Positions 27,008-35,024 of a stretch of 41,046 nucleotides of DNA are shown here, piece by piece. Position 1 is the first letter of the stretch, and each line of letters starts with the position of its first letter. The notes under the pieces were generated by a model. That model was given only the letters and a program-made list of their open reading frames with translations. It was not told where the DNA came from and did not search any database. The stretch comes from Bacteroides muris (ex Afrizal et al. 2022) (lineage in GTDB: Bacteria; Bacteroidota; Bacteroidia; Bacteroidales; Bacteroidaceae), in contig NZ_SRYZ01000034.1 in NCBI RefSeq assembly GCF_004793475.1, positions 1 through 41,046 of the forward strand, in the 5' to 3' direction. The translations under genes were made by a program, and so were the position numbers.

Positions 27008-27104
27008 GGTTTCAATACAAGAAACTGTCAGTGCCAATATAAGAAACTGCCGATATCAATACAAGAAACTGTTGGTGTCAAGTATTGAAACCGACGGTGT
27101 CAAT
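27008..27104. repeat. 22-bp tandem repeat with inverted ends
   Basis: Four head-to-tail 22-bp units run 27012-27033, 27034-27055, 27056-27077 and 27078-27099, with consensus beginning TCAATACAAGAAACTG; a fifth partial TCAAT follows. Unit 4 is the most divergent and contains GTATTGAAACC (27082-27092), the exact reverse complement of GGTTTCAATAC (27008-27018). The array can therefore close as an 11-bp stem over the tandem units. It lies between the kdsC-like start and the DUF2520 gene's 3' end. No spacers are present, so it is not a CRISPR. Confidence 0.85.
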
Positions 27105-27137
27105 GTGGCACACTTCTCCCACTCTGTAGACGACGGA

Positions 27138-27935
27138 CTACTTCGTTACCATCCGATGTATATTCTCGCTAATCTCCCGATACAATTCCTGCATTTGCGG
27201 CTCGTCGGCAAGCATCCGCAAATGCTCGTTGATGACATTCTTGTCGTAGCGTACAGCCGGTCCTGTCTGTGCGACAAACGGTTCCAGCTCATGCACCTTG
27301 CGGGCTGTCTCGTCTATCAAGGGGAGCATTGCCTCAAAAGGCAGTTCATATTTTTTCAACAGTTCGGCTGCCAGAGCATACATGTGGTTAGTAAAGTTGC
27401 ACGTAAATACAGCTGCCAGATGCAGGCTCTTGCGTTGCTCAGAATTTGCTTCATACACTTTTTCCGATAGGGCCGAAGCAATATCCTTCAGAAGCTGCAT
27501 ATCCTCTTCCGAGTTGCCTTCCACAAAAAACGGTATCTGCCCAAAATCCACTTCACGCTGCTTACTGAAAGTCTGCATCGGATAAAGCACTCCATAACGT
27601 GCAATATGTCCCTGCCAAATATTCATAGGAATACTGCCGGCTGTATGCACCCATAAAGCATTCTCCTTTCCGGAAACAATTGCGGACAATAATTCTACAA
27701 AAGCCGCGTCCTTCAGCGAAACGATATAAAGTTGAGCCTCCTTCGTAACCGTCTGCAGTTCCGTGGTATATGCCGCCTCCACCGTCTGTGCCAACTCCTG
27801 CGCAGATTCTTTTGTACGGCTGTAGACCTGCACAATACGGAACCCTTTCCGATAAAAAGCCTTTGCCAGATTAGTAGCCAGATTCCCGGCACCGATAAAG
27901 GCAATAGACGTATCTTCTATACTTCTTCCCGCCAT
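27138..27935 (-). CDS. Rossmann-fold/DUF2520 protein
   Basis: A 265-residue protein with an N-terminal NAD(P)-binding fold (IAFIGAGNLATNLAKAFYRKGF, a GxGxxx-type loop near residue 16, then VYSRTKESAQELA) and a C-terminal helical DUF2520 domain (about 135-260, including AVFTCNFTNHMYALA and LIDETARKVHEL). It resembles ProC/NADP-dependent dehydrogenases in layout, but no substrate is established for this family. It begins 4 bp after the stop of the small membrane protein and is part of the same minus-strand cluster. Confidence 0.9.
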   Translation of the reverse strand: MAGRSIEDTSIAFIGAGNLATNLAKAFYRKGFRIVQVYSRTKESAQELAQTVEAAYTTELQTVTKEAQLYIVSLKDAAFVELLSAIVSGKENALWVHTAGSIPMNIWQGHIARYGVLYPMQTFSKQREVDFGQIPFFVEGNSEEDMQLLKDIASALSEKVYEANSEQRKSLHLAAVFTCNFTNHMYALAAELLKKYELPFEAMLPLIDETARKVHELEPFVAQTGPAVRYDKNVINEHLRMLADEPQMQELYREISENIHRMVTK

Positions 27936-27939
27936 ACGC

Positions 27940-28275
27940 TTATCTTGTTGCCAACCAATATAGAATAGCCCCTAATACCAGTAGTGCCAATGGCAACAGA
28001 TAAGCCGACATCGTACCGAGTAAAGCCGTTATCAATCCGAAATTCAATATCAGCCATAAGCCAGTCAATACCAATCCCACCGACTTGTCATGCTTGAACA
28101 GCAAAAAAACCACTGCGGTATACAGCAGAAAATTATCCTTATTCATCACCCACGGCAAACCGATTGCGGAGAAATGCACCAATTTGTCTATCAAATAAAG
28201 AATGCCGAATACAATCAGTGTGATGGCAGTGGCCTTATATGTATCACGATTATTGTTTGCTTTTGCTGCACTCAC
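27940..28275 (-). CDS. Small four-helix membrane protein, unknown function
   Basis: A 111-residue protein with four hydrophobic segments: about 15-35 (ATAITLIVFGILYLIDKLV), 45-62 (FLLYTAVVFLLF), 65-87 (SVGLVLTGLWLILNFGLITA) and 90-110 (YLLPLALLVLGAILYWLA). There is no signal peptide and no motif I recognise. Start is 2 bp after the nitroreductase stop and stop is 4 bp before the DUF2520 start, so it is certainly in the same operon. Function unknown. Confidence 0.8.
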   Translation of the reverse strand: MSAAKANNNRDTYKATAITLIVFGILYLIDKLVHFSAIGLPWVMNKDNFLLYTAVVFLLFKHDKSVGLVLTGLWLILNFGLITALLGTMSAYLLPLALLVLGAILYWLATR

Positions 28276-28277
28276 TA

Positions 28278-28814
28278 TTACTTTCCTCCATATTTATTGA
28301 TATGTATCTTTTCCCACTGCAGATTGTCTTCGTTGAAAGGCTTGCGCTCCATCCCTTTATGGCCGATAGCAATGACACTGAGCACCTGCAGTTGCAAAGG
28401 AATATCCAGCATCTCGTGCACATACTCGCCAGAAGGCATACCAGAAGCCGTAAAACGTTCGCGCACCTGCACCCAGCAGCTTCCCAATCCCATATCTTCA
28501 GCCTGAAGTTGCAGGTAAATAGAGGCAATGGAAGCATCCTCTATCCACACATCGCTTGCCAGTGGGTCGGCAACGACCACTACTGCCAGTGCCGCGTCGG
28601 CAATGAACTGCGATGCTTGCTCCTTGCAATATGACAGTTCCTTCAATTTATCCTTCTCGTCCACCACTATGAACTGCCATGCATTGCTGCGTTTCGACGT
28701 GGGTGCCATCAGGGCTGCTTTCATCAAAGTAACGACTTGTTCTTGTGTCAATTCTTCTTCTGTAAACTTCCGCATGCTGCGGCGGGCTTTTATCAATTCA
28801 CTGAAACTTTCCAT
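28278..28814 (-). CDS. Nitroreductase-family FMN oxidoreductase
   Basis: A cytosolic flavin enzyme of 178 residues. The N-terminal ELIKARRSMRKF holds the FMN phosphate-binding Arg cluster, and MAPTSKRSNAWQF and DMGLGSCWVQVRER are further flavin-site segments of this family. Such enzymes reduce quinones, nitro compounds or other electrophiles; the natural substrate is unknown. It is the first gene of the cluster and lies divergent to the GNAT-like gene, with a repeat-rich 150-bp gap between them. Confidence 0.92.
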   Translation of the reverse strand: MESFSELIKARRSMRKFTEEELTQEQVVTLMKAALMAPTSKRSNAWQFIVVDEKDKLKELSYCKEQASQFIADAALAVVVVADPLASDVWIEDASIASIYLQLQAEDMGLGSCWVQVRERFTASGMPSGEYVHEMLDIPLQLQVLSVIAIGHKGMERKPFNEDNLQWEKIHINKYGGK

Positions 28815-28819
28815 AATGA

Positions 28820-28927
28820 TTTAATGTGCAATATGCTAATGAGCCTATTGGCTGTGCAGTGTTTATGCTGCGCCATCACGCCGCAGGTCATTGGCACATT
28901 AGTACATTAACCGATTGGCACATTAAC
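28820..28927. repeat. Intergenic repeat, nitroreductase-GNAT gap
   Basis: ATTGGCACATTA occurs at 28890-28901 and 28914-28925 (24-bp period). The block is inverted against TTAATGTGCAATATGCTAATG at 28821-28841, with about 17 of 21 positions pairing. A GC-rich middle (about 28856-28886) separates the arms. It lies between two divergent start codons, so it may overlap regulatory sequences. Confidence 0.7.
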
Positions 28928-28934
28928 AATAATT

Positions 28935-28967
28935 TTTGCAAAGATACGAGATTATTTTTTAAATTTG
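28935..28967 (+). promoter_or_regulatory. Promoter of the GNAT-like gene
   Basis: TTTG at 28935-28938 and TAAATTTG at 28960-28967 match the -33 and -7 elements with a 21-bp spacer. The -7 box ends 6 bp before the ATG at 28974, so the transcript should have almost no leader. Confidence 0.75.
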
Positions 28968-28973
28968 CAGACC

Positions 28974-29957
28974 ATGCCTTTGAAACTCACTACATATTAC
29001 CGTGGGAGCAAGGTTCCTGACCTGCCAGGCACCAACACCTTCCATTCCACAGAGTTGTTCCGAATCTACGAGGCAACTCCGGGGTATACCCCCATACTCA
29101 TTGTAGCATCCGAAGATGACAAGCCCGTTGCGAAACTGCTTGCCGCCATACGTAAAAGTGTCCGCATGTTTCCCCCCGGCATCATCAAAAGATGTGAGGT
29201 GTACGGTACGGGAGAATATTTCAATAACGAGGCAGACAAAGAGATTATCTTCAGTGACATGCTGCAAAGGCTTACCAATGAAGCATTGCGCGATTCTTTT
29301 CTCATCGAGTTCCGCAACCTGGAAAATGCCATGTTCGGATACAAATCTTTCCGAGACAACCAATACATCGCCATCAATTGGCTGCGGGTACGCAACTCGC
29401 TGCACAGCGTCGAAAAGGTGGAAGAGCGTTTCAGCCCGTCACGTATCCGGCAAATAAAGAAAGGGCTCAAAAACGGCGCCCAAGTACGGGAAGCACGTAC
29501 CAAAGAGGAGATTCTCTGTTTTGCCCAGATGTTGCGCCACGTATATTCTTCCAAGATACGGCGCCACTTCCCCAGCATCAAGTTCTTTCAGCATCTCGAA
29601 AACCAGTTGACAAAAGGGCAGCAAAGCAAAATCTTCATCGTTACTTATAAAGAAAAAATTATCGGTGGCAGTGCATGCATTTATTCGGATGATAGTGCCT
29701 ATCTATGGTTCTCCGGTGGCATGCGCAAGACTTACGCCCTGCAATATCCGGGTATTATTGCCGTATGGAAAGCACTGGATGATGCCAAACAACGCGGATA
29801 CCGCCACTTGGAATTCATGGATGTGGGACTTCCCTTCCGTAAACATGGCTACCGTGAGTTCGTTCTCCGCTTTGGAGGAAAACAAAGCAGCACCCGACGC
29901 TGGTTCCGTTTCCGTTGGAACTGGCTGAATCGGGTGCTGATAAAGATGTATGAATAA
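28974..29957 (+). CDS. GNAT/FemAB-like acyl- or aminoacyltransferase
   Basis: A 327-residue protein from ATG 28974; a TTG at 28965 would lie inside the -7 box and is rejected. The C-terminal half (about 180-310) has a GNAT-like pattern: KIFIVTYKEKIIGGSACIYSDD, then AYLWFSGGMRK, QYPGIIAVWKALDDAKQRGYRHLEFMD and RKHGYREFVLRFGG. This layout is also seen in FemAB-like enzymes that add amino acids to cell-wall or surface lipids. The N-terminal half has no domain I recognise. Its substrate is unknown. It converges on susG with 11 bp between stops. Confidence 0.75.
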   Translation: MPLKLTTYYRGSKVPDLPGTNTFHSTELFRIYEATPGYTPILIVASEDDKPVAKLLAAIRKSVRMFPPGIIKRCEVYGTGEYFNNEADKEIIFSDMLQRLTNEALRDSFLIEFRNLENAMFGYKSFRDNQYIAINWLRVRNSLHSVEKVEERFSPSRIRQIKKGLKNGAQVREARTKEEILCFAQMLRHVYSSKIRRHFPSIKFFQHLENQLTKGQQSKIFIVTYKEKIIGGSACIYSDDSAYLWFSGGMRKTYALQYPGIIAVWKALDDAKQRGYRHLEFMDVGLPFRKHGYREFVLRFGGKQSSTRRWFRFRWNWLNRVLIKMYE

Positions 29958-29968
29958 TAGACTGCTAC

Positions 29969-32035
29969 TTATTGGGATATTTTAAATACTACAGAACTAT
30001 ATGCTCCCATTTTTACCATAGTACCATCGCTGTCCTTCTTTTGCTGAATACTTCCGTTCACTCCGACAGCTTTCTCTATCTTATCCGTCAACGTAATTTC
30101 GGTGGCAGAAGCTCCAAAATTATGTATAACCAACATTTTCTCTGCATCTTTCATCATATACCAAGCAGCAATAGCCTTACCTGCGGTTGCATTATTTTCA
30201 TTATAAGTGCCATGCTTCGACATCTTACCCTCGGCCAATGAAGGGTAGGTGTTGCGCAGTTTGGCAAACCGAACATAAACATTCAGCAAAGAATTTTCAT
30301 CATTCTTCTGCTCCGCCACAGACTTTATGCTGGAAGCCACGCCCTTGTCTACCTTGTCCGTATAAGCGGTTACCGTATTGTCACCCCATAACATCGGACC
30401 ACGCACGTATTCGTCGCCATTAGTTTTCATTCCATAAAGCCCCAACTCTTCACCGTAGTAGATATAAGGCTCACCCGGACCGGTCAACAAGACTGCAGCC
30501 GCAAGTTTCTCTTTGTCAACAGATTTACCCAATTTAGAAGCTGTACGATCTTCATCATGGTTCGAAAGTTTGGTAGCTTCTATATAATCCGACCGGTTGG
30601 CAGCATAAAGCTGTTGATAGCTCATGATATCCTTTACAAAGTAACAGCCCGTATTGTTATTAATGGCCCACTCCAAACGATACCAGAAGTCAAACTCAAA
30701 CAATGCAGGAAGCCCTTGGTAATAAGGAGCTACCTCACTGGCACCGGAAAGGACTTCACCTACCATATAAAGTTCATCAGCTTTGTCCTTCTGCTTATAA
30801 TACGTATTCAACTCATCATAGAAAGTCTTAAGGAAAGTAGGATTCTCCGAACCTCCGGCATTATGATAGATATGTTTCACTGCATCAAGACGGAATCCGT
30901 CTACTCCACGGTCTATCCATCCCTTAGCTGCCGCAACCACCGCCTTGAATGCCGGAGAACTTTTCAAATCAGAAAGTTTGCCGTAATTAAGGTCGGCAAA
31001 GGAAGCTGTATAGAAATGAGAGTGATAATACCATAAGTTCATAGACTCAAACATAATATCCGCAGCACCCTCACCTTGTTTTAAAGCAAAAGGTTCATCA
31101 TATTTCAGACGAGTACCGGCAGAAGTAGCACCATATTTATGATTGCCCCAATCCGTATTGCTGGTACGAATCAAAAATCCCCAAGGCGAAGAGAAATCCA
31201 CTGTCAATTCAAAAATGCCATTCCCCTTATCATAAAATTTCTTGCAGACAGCAGGGTCACCATAATAAAGATACTTGGCATCGGCAGTTGTCTGGTCTGT
31301 ATTATCCGTATCCGCCTTTTCTGCAACGCTCACCGTCACCGTAGGTTTTGAAGCATTCGACCAATCGAGCACAAATTTATAACATCCGCTCACGACATCT
31401 GTTGAAGCTGTCGTAGAATACCATTCTCCCGAATTATATCCGTTTCCCCCTTCACTGGAAATCATATCAATTTTTCCCGCCTTGATGTCAGCTTCCGGGT
31501 CTTGAGAGAATATGTAGTAATTGCGATATTCACTGTCAGTAGAAGATTTTGCAGCCAAAAACCACGGATGCTCCACACTCGTGTGATTCAAGACATAATC
31601 CAGATAAATCTTAATACCCCGATTATGAGCCTCGGCAACCAATCGGTCGAAGTCACTTTCCGTACCAAACTTCTGATTCACCTTCGTATAATCTGTCACA
31701 TCATAGCCATGATACGAAGGAGATGGATGAATAGGAGAAAGCCAAATAGCCTTCACCCCCAAAGCATTTATATAATCCAGTTTAGAAATTAAACCATTAA
31801 TATCGCCATAACCGTCACCATCGCTATCGGAAAAGGAGTAAACCAGTAACTGATAAGAGATATCCGCACGTTTCTCCCCATCCCAATCTGTAGGAGTTGC
31901 AGTTATCACAGTCCATTCTGACGGAGTTGGCTCCGGTTCCGGCGTTGGTGTAGTACTATTATCATCACTGCAAGCTACCAAGCAGAATGAAAACACAAAA
32001 AATAAGAAAAAAGAAAGGAACTTAATCTTCTTCAT
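29969..32035 (-). CDS. susG: Surface alpha-amylase, SusG-like GH13 with CBM58 insert
   Basis: A 688-residue outer-membrane lipoprotein that would cut starch or related alpha-glucans at the cell surface. The signal ends LVAC (Cys22), followed by SDD, fitting a surface-export signal. GH13 motifs are DYVLNH (147-151), GFRLDAVKH with nucleophile Asp384, VGEV with acid/base Glu427, and SNHDED with Asp494. These are offset by four from SusG of B. thetaiotaomicron (as I recall, D388, E431, D498). Residues about 212-331 are an insert in the catalytic domain like the CBM58 starch-binding module, with Trp285 and Trp296 exposed candidates. A Thr/Pro/Glu linker (28-39) follows the Cys. It lies 300 bp downstream of the GH53 gene and has its own -7 box. 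Confidence 0.93.
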   Translation of the reverse strand: MKKIKFLSFFLFFVFSFCLVACSDDNSTTPTPEPEPTPSEWTVITATPTDWDGEKRADISYQLLVYSFSDSDGDGYGDINGLISKLDYINALGVKAIWLSPIHPSPSYHGYDVTDYTKVNQKFGTESDFDRLVAEAHNRGIKIYLDYVLNHTSVEHPWFLAAKSSTDSEYRNYYIFSQDPEADIKAGKIDMISSEGGNGYNSGEWYSTTASTDVVSGCYKFVLDWSNASKPTVTVSVAEKADTDNTDQTTADAKYLYYGDPAVCKKFYDKGNGIFELTVDFSSPWGFLIRTSNTDWGNHKYGATSAGTRLKYDEPFALKQGEGAADIMFESMNLWYYHSHFYTASFADLNYGKLSDLKSSPAFKAVVAAAKGWIDRGVDGFRLDAVKHIYHNAGGSENPTFLKTFYDELNTYYKQKDKADELYMVGEVLSGASEVAPYYQGLPALFEFDFWYRLEWAINNNTGCYFVKDIMSYQQLYAANRSDYIEATKLSNHDEDRTASKLGKSVDKEKLAAAVLLTGPGEPYIYYGEELGLYGMKTNGDEYVRGPMLWGDNTVTAYTDKVDKGVASSIKSVAEQKNDENSLLNVYVRFAKLRNTYPSLAEGKMSKHGTYNENNATAGKAIAAWYMMKDAEKMLVIHNFGASATEITLTDKIEKAVGVNGSIQQKKDSDGTMVKMGAYSSVVFKISQ

Positions 32036-32334
32036 ATCATTAGATTCTCAATTTATTACTTGATTCAAAGATAGAGAAGAAAAAGAAGCTACCAGGCAGA
32101 GTGTAATGAAAAAGCACGGTTAATTTACGAAAACGTTTGCACGACCGGAAACTATTCGCTCTTCCCGTAATTGCCGAAGTTCAAATCCGCCTCATCGCAA
32201 GTACTCAGCGAATTTGAAAATGACAGGTTTGTAAGCCCCAATATCATCACCATAAACTATCAATTACAGTTGAGGATTTTTCATACCGCACCACCCAAAA
32301 GCCGGTTCTATTTTTATGGAAGACTTGGATGAAG
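32036..32334 (-). promoter_or_regulatory. susG upstream region
   Basis: The gap between the GH53 stop and the susG start is 299 bp. On the minus strand TATCTTTG (plus 32076-32083) is a -7 box about 40 bp before the susG ATG; no -33 TTTG is at the right distance. A palindrome GAAAACGTTTGC (about 32129-32140) could be an operator for a LacI-type regulator, but this is speculative. The plus strand at about 32172-32330 is open for 52 codons without a plausible start; I see no gene in it. Confidence 0.4.
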
Positions 32335-33435
32335 TTAACGGATAAACCTATTGAATTCCTTCATCGCCGGAAGCGCTTTACCAGTGCGATTATCAAAAAG
32401 CCCCCGATTCAGCCAACCTTCCGTCACAGTATTTCCGCAAGCATTTTCTTCGGGAAACCACCAGAATAGACCGGTCACGTTGGCATGACGGCACAATTCG
32501 GCAACCAGTTCGTGAGTAAAGATGCGTTGCCCTTCAGTGCTGATGGGATAAAATTCAGAATACTGGTCCGCACTCTTTGCCCATTGGTCTTTTTCATGCG
32601 AATAATAGGCGGCTGTTTCCACAATCATGACTTCCTTATCGGGAAAATCTACAGCAAGAGAATCGAGCGTAGCACCAAGAACTCCCACCGCTTTGTGCCA
32701 CATAGGATAATAACTAAGTCCGATAACATCATAATCGAGCTGTCGCAAATGGTTATAATAAGATTTCGTCTTGTCCCATTCACCCGCCTTCTCTGTATGA
32801 ATAATAATCTTTGCCCGTGGACATACTTCACGGCAAGCCTTGGCACCACTCTCCAATAGCTTTACAAATATGTCCCAGTTATCCTTTCCAAGCGGATTCA
32901 CCTTTGCCGCAGGCCACATCATTCCGTTGGTTATCTCATTCCCCACTTGTACCAAGTCGGGGCATGCACCGGCTTTCACCATTACTTCAAGACTCTTTTT
33001 GGTATATTGATAAACACTGTCGGGAAGCGATGCCACGCTACTATTCTTCCAACGACACGGCATAAACTGCTTGCCTGGGTCGGCCCACGTGTCAGAATAG
33101 TGGAAATCAAGCATAAACTGATATCCGGCTTCTTTTATTCTTTGCCCCAGTTTCATAACATAATCCAAATCTTGACATACCCCTTCTCCCTTATGCTCCG
33201 CCGGAGCCCTATCCGGTTCCACAAACAAACGTACACGAATGGCATTCCAACCTTCTTCCTTGAAATATTCAAGGGGGTTGACGGCTTTTCCCGTTTCGTC
33301 ACGATATACGGTTCCGGCTTCTTCGTAACTTGGCAACAAAGAGATATCCCCGCCAAGAAGACGCTGCTGCGCATGAATTCCCAAGCACAATACAAGCAGA
33401 AAAAACAAAGTGGACATTAATCTAAAAATCTTCAT
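32335..33435 (-). CDS. GH53 endo-beta-1,4-galactanase-type enzyme
   Basis: A 366-residue glycoside hydrolase whose family cuts beta-1,4-galactan of pectic arabinogalactan. Residues 1-23 are a signal peptide (LMSTLFFLLVLCLGIHAQ) that is not a typical lipobox, so the enzyme is probably periplasmic or secreted. The (beta/alpha)8 fold shows GGDISLLPSYE near the start, NAIRVRLFVEP, FMLDFHYSDTWADPGKQ, VGNEITNGMMWP with acid/base Glu167, and IVETAAY with nucleophile Glu273. WFWPxE-type ending is present as LFWWFPEENACGN. It lies between susF and susG but is fenced off by a strong terminator upstream. Such an enzyme is not part of the classical starch system. Confidence 0.92.
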   Translation of the reverse strand: MKIFRLMSTLFFLLVLCLGIHAQQRLLGGDISLLPSYEEAGTVYRDETGKAVNPLEYFKEEGWNAIRVRLFVEPDRAPAEHKGEGVCQDLDYVMKLGQRIKEAGYQFMLDFHYSDTWADPGKQFMPCRWKNSSVASLPDSVYQYTKKSLEVMVKAGACPDLVQVGNEITNGMMWPAAKVNPLGKDNWDIFVKLLESGAKACREVCPRAKIIIHTEKAGEWDKTKSYYNHLRQLDYDVIGLSYYPMWHKAVGVLGATLDSLAVDFPDKEVMIVETAAYYSHEKDQWAKSADQYSEFYPISTEGQRIFTHELVAELCRHANVTGLFWWFPEENACGNTVTEGWLNRGLFDNRTGKALPAMKEFNRFIR

Positions 33436-33471
33436 ATCAATATCTGTAAATGATTGTTTAACGAAAACACA

Positions 33472-33515
33472 AAAGCCCTTTTCCTCGTATTTTCCATTGC
33501 GAGGAAAAGGGCTTT
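33472..33515 (-). terminator. Perfect hairpin between susF and GH53
   Basis: AAAGCCCTTTTCCTCG (33472-33487) and CGAGGAAAAGGGCTTT (33500-33515) form a perfect 16-bp stem with a 12-nt loop. On the minus strand TTTTGTGTTTT follows. It starts 20 bp after the susF stop, so it should end or reduce transcription from the susCDEF genes before GH53. Confidence 0.9.
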
Positions 33516-33534
33516 ATTCTTAATAGAAAAAAGA

Positions 33535-34989
33535 TTATTTGAAAGAACCTGTACCGTCAGTAAAGTTCAGATAAGCTTTCTGACCGGCAGCAACCTTTAC
33601 CCGTTCCTGGTCATTACCACTACCACGATATACAATCTTTCCATCGAGAACGATGAATTCAGTCTTCCACCAGTCGTAGCCGCCAAAGTTCACGCACATA
33701 CGCACTTCAGCGGCAGCCCCAAAGGCAGGAGATACGAATTCGCCGTCTTTTCCTGTAGGAACGGCGAATTTGTTAACGTCCGCAACCTCCCATTTACCAT
33801 CGGCAGCAGTATCGCCAATCAGATAAATATTCGGAGCAAGCACATTGACTATGCGGTCGGTTGTGTTCACTACGTGCAGTAAGTACCAACCGGCATTCTT
33901 AGCTAACAGATTGGTGCCATCAGCAGTCAAGCCGGCACCGGCTTCGTCATTAATCGTTGCCTCGCCACCAAAGTCATTTCCCCAACCGGCTTGCGGAGCA
34001 AACTTAATCTGTTCGCCAGCTTCCAGATATACAATAGTCCAGAATTCGCCTTCGGCACTATGAATCGGAGTTAACTGTTTCCATGTATCACCCCAACCAT
34101 AGTTGCTGCCGGTCATAAAGAGGTCAACAGTCTTGACTGCCACTTTAAATGACATATTGACAACATCCAAAGTCACGATATAATCATTGGCACCACTAAT
34201 GACAGGAGTCTGCACCGCTTCACAAGAAGAATCGCCTACCCATACCAAAAAGTTTTCCGTCGCAGCGTCACCGTTTTCAACTGTTCCCATCTGACCCGGA
34301 TTGACAATCGTGTCCCAATCGGGATTAGCCGTATCGTAAGCACGATAAAACTTAAACCAAGAATCACCTGTCGTATTTACAACCGCTGTATAAATTCCCT
34401 CACCCTTCTTTGTCATCACGACAGGATTTGCCGGATCCCATCCTTGGAAATCGCCCAACAGGTAATATCCGTCCTCACAAATCTCAGGAGTAGAAACAGG
34501 AGTCAATTTCACTTGCGAAGCACCGGAGACGGCAACAGCCTCGCCTGTCGTCAATTTTGCGGCGACATTCATTGTTACATCCAACGTACGTTCCACATGA
34601 GCACGGCTTTTGAACACATCGCGAGTAATTCTATCCAATTCCAATGTATTCACCATCACCTGTCCATTCTTCAATTCCGCCGCAATGGCATTTCCATTTA
34701 CATTGACACTACCAATAGAGACGGATTCTATCATGGCATTACTGCTCGACAGCGTTGCAATGGAAACGGCATCACCCTGGATGCCTTCTGCATCATCCTT
34801 ATACTCAGCATACACATCATCCATCATAATGGTGGCATCAGCGCCTGCGGCAAAATTGATTTCATATTTAGCGGCCGCCTCCTCGGAAGGATTGGATTGG
34901 GGGTTAGCCCAATCCGTATAATCATCCGTACAAGCACCTAAGGTCATTCCGGCAAGGAACAAGCCTACAAGTATTTGATTTTTCTTCAT
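33535..34989 (-). CDS. susF: SusF-like surface glycan-binding lipoprotein
   Basis: A 484-residue lipoprotein (from MKKNQILVG at 34989; the Met at 35019 adds ten residues before the signal peptide). The signal ends LGAC (Cys20) followed by TDD. After an N-terminal domain (about 20-160), three carbohydrate-binding-type modules can be seen: GYYLLGDFQGWDPANP, LFMTGSNYGWGDTWKQL and IYLIGDTAADGKWEV. The last ends FGGYDWWKTEFIVLDGKIVYRG. SusF binds starch at the surface but has no catalytic role. Its C-terminal part is clearly related to that of the SusE-like neighbour. B. thetaiotaomicron SusF is of similar size, so length is normal. Confidence 0.88.
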   Translation of the reverse strand: MKKNQILVGLFLAGMTLGACTDDYTDWANPQSNPSEEAAAKYEINFAAGADATIMMDDVYAEYKDDAEGIQGDAVSIATLSSSNAMIESVSIGSVNVNGNAIAAELKNGQVMVNTLELDRITRDVFKSRAHVERTLDVTMNVAAKLTTGEAVAVSGASQVKLTPVSTPEICEDGYYLLGDFQGWDPANPVVMTKKGEGIYTAVVNTTGDSWFKFYRAYDTANPDWDTIVNPGQMGTVENGDAATENFLVWVGDSSCEAVQTPVISGANDYIVTLDVVNMSFKVAVKTVDLFMTGSNYGWGDTWKQLTPIHSAEGEFWTIVYLEAGEQIKFAPQAGWGNDFGGEATINDEAGAGLTADGTNLLAKNAGWYLLHVVNTTDRIVNVLAPNIYLIGDTAADGKWEVADVNKFAVPTGKDGEFVSPAFGAAAEVRMCVNFGGYDWWKTEFIVLDGKIVYRGSGNDQERVKVAAGQKAYLNFTDGTGSFK

Positions 34990-35024
34990 AATGTTTTTCC
35001 TTTTAAAATAAGTATTCATTCAGG

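Noticed and set aside
27008..27104. Possible CRISPR array
   Set aside because: The units are head to tail with no spacers and there are no cas genes nearby.
27006..27470. Plus-strand open frame reading through the 22-bp repeats
   Set aside because: It overlaps the well-supported DUF2520 gene on the other strand and its first part is repeat sequence; no recognisable domain.
28965..28973. TTG start for the GNAT-like gene
   Set aside because: It falls within the -7 promoter element, so it would not be transcribed from that promoter; ATG at 28974 is nearer the expected start.
32131..32138. AAACGTTT palindrome as a firm LacI-type operator
   Set aside because: A single short palindrome with no adjacent regulator gene; kept only as a mention in the susG upstream region.
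32172..32330. 52-codon plus-strand open frame before susG
   Set aside because: Preceded by an in-frame stop with no proper start codon, no recognisable motif, and a length compatible with chance.
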